The notes under the pieces: generated by a model
Database searches by the model: none
Told to the model about the DNA's origin: nothing
Seen by the model: the letters and a program-made list of their open reading frames with translations, nothing else
Assembly (NCBI GenBank): GCA_965238265.1
Contig: OZ250185.1
Coordinates: 3,100,001-3,164,000, forward strand
Source: JAJDUF01 sp965238265
GTDB lineage: Bacteria; Chloroflexota; UBA11872; UBA12225; JAJDUF01
Direction: 5' to 3'
DNA: 64,000 bases
Shown: piece after piece, positions 61,059 through 64,000 of the stretch
Position numbering within the stretch: the stretch's first letter is position 1
Layout of the letters: every line of letters starts with the position of its first letter
Translations under genes and position numbers: made by a program

Positions 61059-63074
61059 CTAGGACCCGGCCAAGATGACCATACCCGCTTCTACACCCTC
61101 GATGATCTCGGTCTGTCCTCCGCTTGACAGCCCCGGCACGACGTTGCGCGAGCGTTTGACCGGTTGGCCATTGATCTCGTCATTGTATTCGACGAACTGA
61201 CGCTTCCCAACCGTCCGCACGGCGGCTTGCGGGACCAGCAACACGTCATCTTTCTGCTGCAAGATGATCTTGACGCGGGCCAGCATACCTATCTCGACGC
61301 CCGTCCCCGGCCAAGGGACATCAATCTTCGTGGAGCGGTCGGGAATAAGGCCCGTCTGGGTCCTGACCTGCCCCGGAATGAGCACGATCCGGCCGATGAT
61401 GACTTGATCCGGGAACTGGTCCTGCATGCGTATCTCCACCTGCTGGCCTACCGCGAGACGGTGCAGATCGCCTTCGCCGATGTCAGAGCTGATGATGAGC
61501 TTGGCCGGGTCAGAGATAAAGATGACCGGGCGATAGGCGGCAATCGTGTCTCCGGGGAAGATGTCTACACGAGTGATCAGTCCATCGAAGGGCACGATGA
61601 GCTTGGCTTCGAAGTCTCGACCTTCGAGCTGTTCAAGGTCGAGCCGGGCCTGTTCAAGGCTCTTCTGCAGCGCCTGCACGTCGAACTCGTGACTCTGCCG
61701 CGTTCGCTCGTGGCCGGTCTGCCGGTCGGCGAGCCGGTCCTGCGCCCGTTGCAGGTTGATCTTTGCCAGCTCGATGCGGCGCTCTTGGTCCTTGATCGCC
61801 AACTCCGATGGCCCGACAAAAAGCCCATCCAGCCTGGCTTGCGCCGCCGTGAGATTCGCCTCGGCGCTGGGGATAGCCGCCACGGCGCTCTCAATGGAGA
61901 GCTGCAGGGTACGGATCTGATTGCGGAGTGGGGCCAGGTCCTGCTCCGTAGGCGGCACCAGCAAGTTATCGAACTGCGCTTGTGCTCTGCGAATATTCAG
62001 CTCGGCCTGTTGGATGTCGAACTGATCAATGGTCCAGAGTTTCTGCAGCCCAAGCTCGGCAGCCTCGATAGCTTGTTCCGCCTGACGTACTGCCCAAGGC
62101 GATGGCGCCAGCGTCTGGAGCTTGATGTAGGTGTTCTGGGCACGCTCACGAGCAATGTGGGCCGACCGAATGGCCGCCTCAGACTGTGCCGTGCCCGTGG
62201 CGTCCCGCAAGGCGTTCTCATAGTTGATTTTCGCCTTCTCAACGTCCAAGCGAGCGTTCTCCAGGTCCTGAGGCGACACTCGCGGCGCATCGCGCAGCTG
62301 GGCCAACTGCGTGTGGGCACGATCTATAGCGATCTGCGCTGCCCGGACATCTTCCTCGCTCGGATCCTGTTGCAGTTTCGCCAGCCGCAGCTGGGCGCTT
62401 TCCAGCGCTGCTTGGGCATTGGTCACCGCCAGCTCCGACGGTGGATCGAGCGCCGCCGCGAGATCGGCATCTTTCGCCGCCAGGTCGGCCCGCTGGCCCT
62501 GGATATCCGCATGCGCCCGGTCGAGCGCTGCTTGCGCCGAGACGACGGCCGCTTCGGCGGTCTTGATCGCACTAGGCGACGGCCCTACCCGCAACTGCTC
62601 CAGGGCTAACTCGGCCTGCTTGACCCCTAGCTCGGCCTGGAGCACGGTCTCCTCTTCTACTCTCGTGTCGAGCTGCGGCTCCTGCGCCAGCCCCGCCTGC
62701 AACCGCACCTCCGCCTGCTCGAAATTGATGCGGGCTTTGGCAATGCGTAGCTGGAGGTCACCGGTTTCCAGCTCGGCAAGCACGTCGCCCTGCCTGACCG
62801 TCTGCCCGGATTTCGCATTCACGCTGCGTAAGCGCCCGTCATTCTTGAAGAAGAGCTGCGATTCCCGGGCCGCCGTGATCCGCCCCAAGTTCGTAATCGC
62901 CTCGACCAGCGTACCCCGTGTGACCTCGGTCGTTGGGCGAGTTTCCTGGACGCGCGTCCGCTTGAGTGGCGTGGGCGTTGGCGGCAGCGGCGTGAATAAC
63001 GTTGGCGCCTCGCAGGCAGTGAGGAGAACAAGCCCCCCTAGGATCAACGCCAGCGTCATGCATCTCCGCGCCAT
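61059..63074 (-). CDS. HlyD/MacA-like adaptor lipoprotein with long coiled coil
   Basis: 671 residues, lipobox LVLLTAC (Cys near 21), so anchored outside. Beta-barrel and lipoyl parts (GTLVEAITNLGRI, VKSGQTVRQGDVLAELETG, VPFDGLITRVDIFPGDTI, LAVGQQVEIRM) enclose a very long alpha-helical hairpin (about 100-440) made of repeated A-L-E/Q-rich heptads. The ATG at 63074 follows GAGGA. Such adaptors normally join permeases to an outer membrane channel; here the long hairpin needs another explanation if the cell is monoderm. Confidence 0.9.
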   Translation of the reverse strand: MARRCMTLALILGGLVLLTACEAPTLFTPLPPTPTPLKRTRVQETRPTTEVTRGTLVEAITNLGRITAARESQLFFKNDGRLRSVNAKSGQTVRQGDVLAELETGDLQLRIAKARINFEQAEVRLQAGLAQEPQLDTRVEEETVLQAELGVKQAELALEQLRVGPSPSAIKTAEAAVVSAQAALDRAHADIQGQRADLAAKDADLAAALDPPSELAVTNAQAALESAQLRLAKLQQDPSEEDVRAAQIAIDRAHTQLAQLRDAPRVSPQDLENARLDVEKAKINYENALRDATGTAQSEAAIRSAHIARERAQNTYIKLQTLAPSPWAVRQAEQAIEAAELGLQKLWTIDQFDIQQAELNIRRAQAQFDNLLVPPTEQDLAPLRNQIRTLQLSIESAVAAIPSAEANLTAAQARLDGLFVGPSELAIKDQERRIELAKINLQRAQDRLADRQTGHERTRQSHEFDVQALQKSLEQARLDLEQLEGRDFEAKLIVPFDGLITRVDIFPGDTIAAYRPVIFISDPAKLIISSDIGEGDLHRLAVGQQVEIRMQDQFPDQVIIGRIVLIPGQVRTQTGLIPDRSTKIDVPWPGTGVEIGMLARVKIILQQKDDVLLVPQAAVRTVGKRQFVEYNDEINGQPVKRSRNVVPGLSSGGQTEIIEGVEAGMVILAGS

Positions 63075-63547
63075 GATGTCCTCTTTACCTATGGTAGCTG
63101 CAACGCGATCCACCGATGCTCCTCAACACAATACCGGCTCGCCGAGACTCTCCCCCAGCAAGCCTTTCGGCCGTAAGTGCCTGGTGACAGGTTTGATTAA
63201 CCAGTTTAAGGGCGCGCGGACCTCACTGTCAATTCGCTGTCGGCGCTATCGCGCACAACCACTGTAATTGTACCGTATGATCGTGACCAACGGCACCTCG
63301 TTGCTAGGCGCTGGTGACATTTCCCGGTCATTCCCGCGAAAGCGGGAATCCAGGTCCCCGGCCTGGCCCCCACCCTCGCCCTCCCCCGTGCTGACGCATA
63401 GGGGAGGGAACACGCCGTCCCCCGGCGGAGCGGTCGCCTTTCACCTCGTTCCCCTGCCGCAGCGGGGGGCCATAGGGGGGCCGGAATGACGAAATGTCAA
63501 CACAACCTAGAAGCAGCAGCAATCAAGAGACGGACTCAGTAGCGCGG
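63075..63547. repeat. Gene-free gap with repeats A, D/E
   Basis: Besides the promoter at 63203-63232, a family A inverted repeat (about 63332-63357, cattcccgcgaaagcgggaa) and an inverted family E copy (about 63452-63482) are present, with a family D-like stretch between. No gene is evident. Confidence 0.6.
63203..63232 (-). promoter_or_regulatory. Promoter and possible operator of the export operon
   Basis: On the minus strand TTGACA (63232-63227), spacer of 18 and TAAACT (63208-63203), about 130 bases before the adaptor ATG. A short inverted repeat GGTTTGATTAACC (63190-63202) directly follows the -10 and overlaps the expected start site, a good position for a repressor (weak evidence). Confidence 0.5.
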
Positions 63548-64000
63548 CTACCTGACCGCCGGACGTGCCGGTCGGAGCAGCGACAGCAGACTGAGGAACG
63601 CAACCAACAGCACAAACGCAGCCACGATCAGGATGACCGGGCTAATGCCAATGATGTCGGCCAGAGCAGCGGCGAAGAGAATGGGAATAACCGACCAGAC
63701 ACTATTCAACACGAACAGGATGGCAAAGATCCTCCCCCGCAGATGTGGGGCCGTGGCCTCTACCAAGACCGTCTGCGCGGGTACCGTCACCAGAGCAAAC
63801 GCACAGCCGATGAGCAGCGCCACCAGGCCCACCAGCCCGGCATAGGCCGCGACCTCCCAAGGCGGCAGCGCGGCCGGGCCGCCGCTGGCCAGCGCCGGCG
63901 CCATCTCTTCGAAGAGCGGCCGGACGAGGGTGAGCGCCGGCAGCGTGACGGCCATGGCCATCAAACCCACGAACACGAGCCGCGTGCGGTTCCACTTCTG
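63548..64000 (-). CDS. MFS transporter, C-terminal fragment (runs off window)
   Basis: The reading frame continues past the window edge (codons QKWNRTR before the first GTG), so the start lies outside. The visible 150 residues hold four hydrophobic segments (LVFVGLMAMAVTLPAL; AAYAGLVGLVALLIGCAFALV; IFAILFVLNSVWSVIPILFAAAL; ILIVAAFVLLVAFLSLL) and the loop ATAPHLRGRIFA that is typical between TM helices of MFS efflux proteins. Substrate unknown. Confidence 0.7.
   Translation of the reverse strand, partial: QKWNRTRLVFVGLMAMAVTLPALTLVRPLFEEMAPALASGGPAALPPWEVAAYAGLVGLVALLIGCAFALVTVPAQTVLVEATAPHLRGRIFAILFVLNSVWSVIPILFAAALADIIGISPVILIVAAFVLLVAFLSLLSLLRPARPAVR

Noticed and set aside
62311..63267. 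318-codon plus-strand frame opposite the adaptor gene
   Set aside because: Ser/Ala/Arg-rich mirror frame of a coiled-coil gene, without ribosome site or family motif.

Overview
The window is GC-rich chromosomal DNA from a bacterium that is most like a member of the Chloroflexota, possibly a free-living or host-associated metagenomic lineage. This is an inference from the gene content: a CvpA-CAP fusion, LGFP-like FW..GG..GYP proteins, many sulfatases, PhyH-type dioxygenases, Gfo/Idh/MocA dehydrogenases, SpoIIM, PAC2 and a DtxR-FeoA regulator. No rRNA is present to settle it. Nearly every intergenic gap is filled with short dispersed inverted repeats of at least seven families. Two of these repeats run into coding sequence.

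Layout. 0-14 kb: HpcH/HpaI aldolase, F420-type nitroreductase, NHL propeller, secreted and membrane proteins (CvpA-CAP, SpoIIM), an aminotransferase with a clear sigma70 promoter, a DtxR-family regulator, a secreted protein of four ~147-residue repeats, a choline-sulfatase-like enzyme and a sugar isomerase. 14.5-17.8 kb: an AT-richer island on the minus strand holding a STAND/AAA ATPase joined to a PRTase-CE-like domain. It looks like a defence gene and is broken by two frameshifts. It is divergent from recQ, which itself carries a local frame error. 19.7-32.9 kb: two sulfatase-fold enzymes (one with Thr at the nucleophile site), thioredoxin, PhyH dioxygenase, ThyX, a nucleotide-sugar epimerase, a sialidase-like protein, a VapBC-type toxin pair, an M28 peptidase and a large unknown protein.

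33.1-42.4 kb is the housekeeping core on the minus strand: rpsK-rpsD-rpoA-rplQ-truA-rplM-rpsI from its own promoter, and ffs (SRP RNA)-dnaX-ybaB-recR in the classical order, followed by tRNA-Ser(GGA). 42.9-49 kb: an SDR-kbl pair and three tandem Gfo/Idh/MocA paralogues. 49.4-51.2 kb: an ABC-F ATPase behind a promoter, a 19-codon leader peptide and an intrinsic terminator, which looks like a drug-responsive attenuator. 51.6-56.1 kb: sugar isomerase, SDR, an unknown Pro-rich protein and an orphan sugar-binding lipoprotein. 56.2-64 kb: a MacAB-like export operon (adaptor, FtsX permease, two ATPases, one fused to an AbrB-like domain) and the 3' end of an MFS transporter.

Together the accessory genes suggest catabolism of sulfated and amino-sugar-rich or uronate-type glycans. 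The most notable items are the broken STAND-PRTase defence gene, the ABC-F attenuator, the ATPase-AbrB fusion and a nested palindromic repeat.
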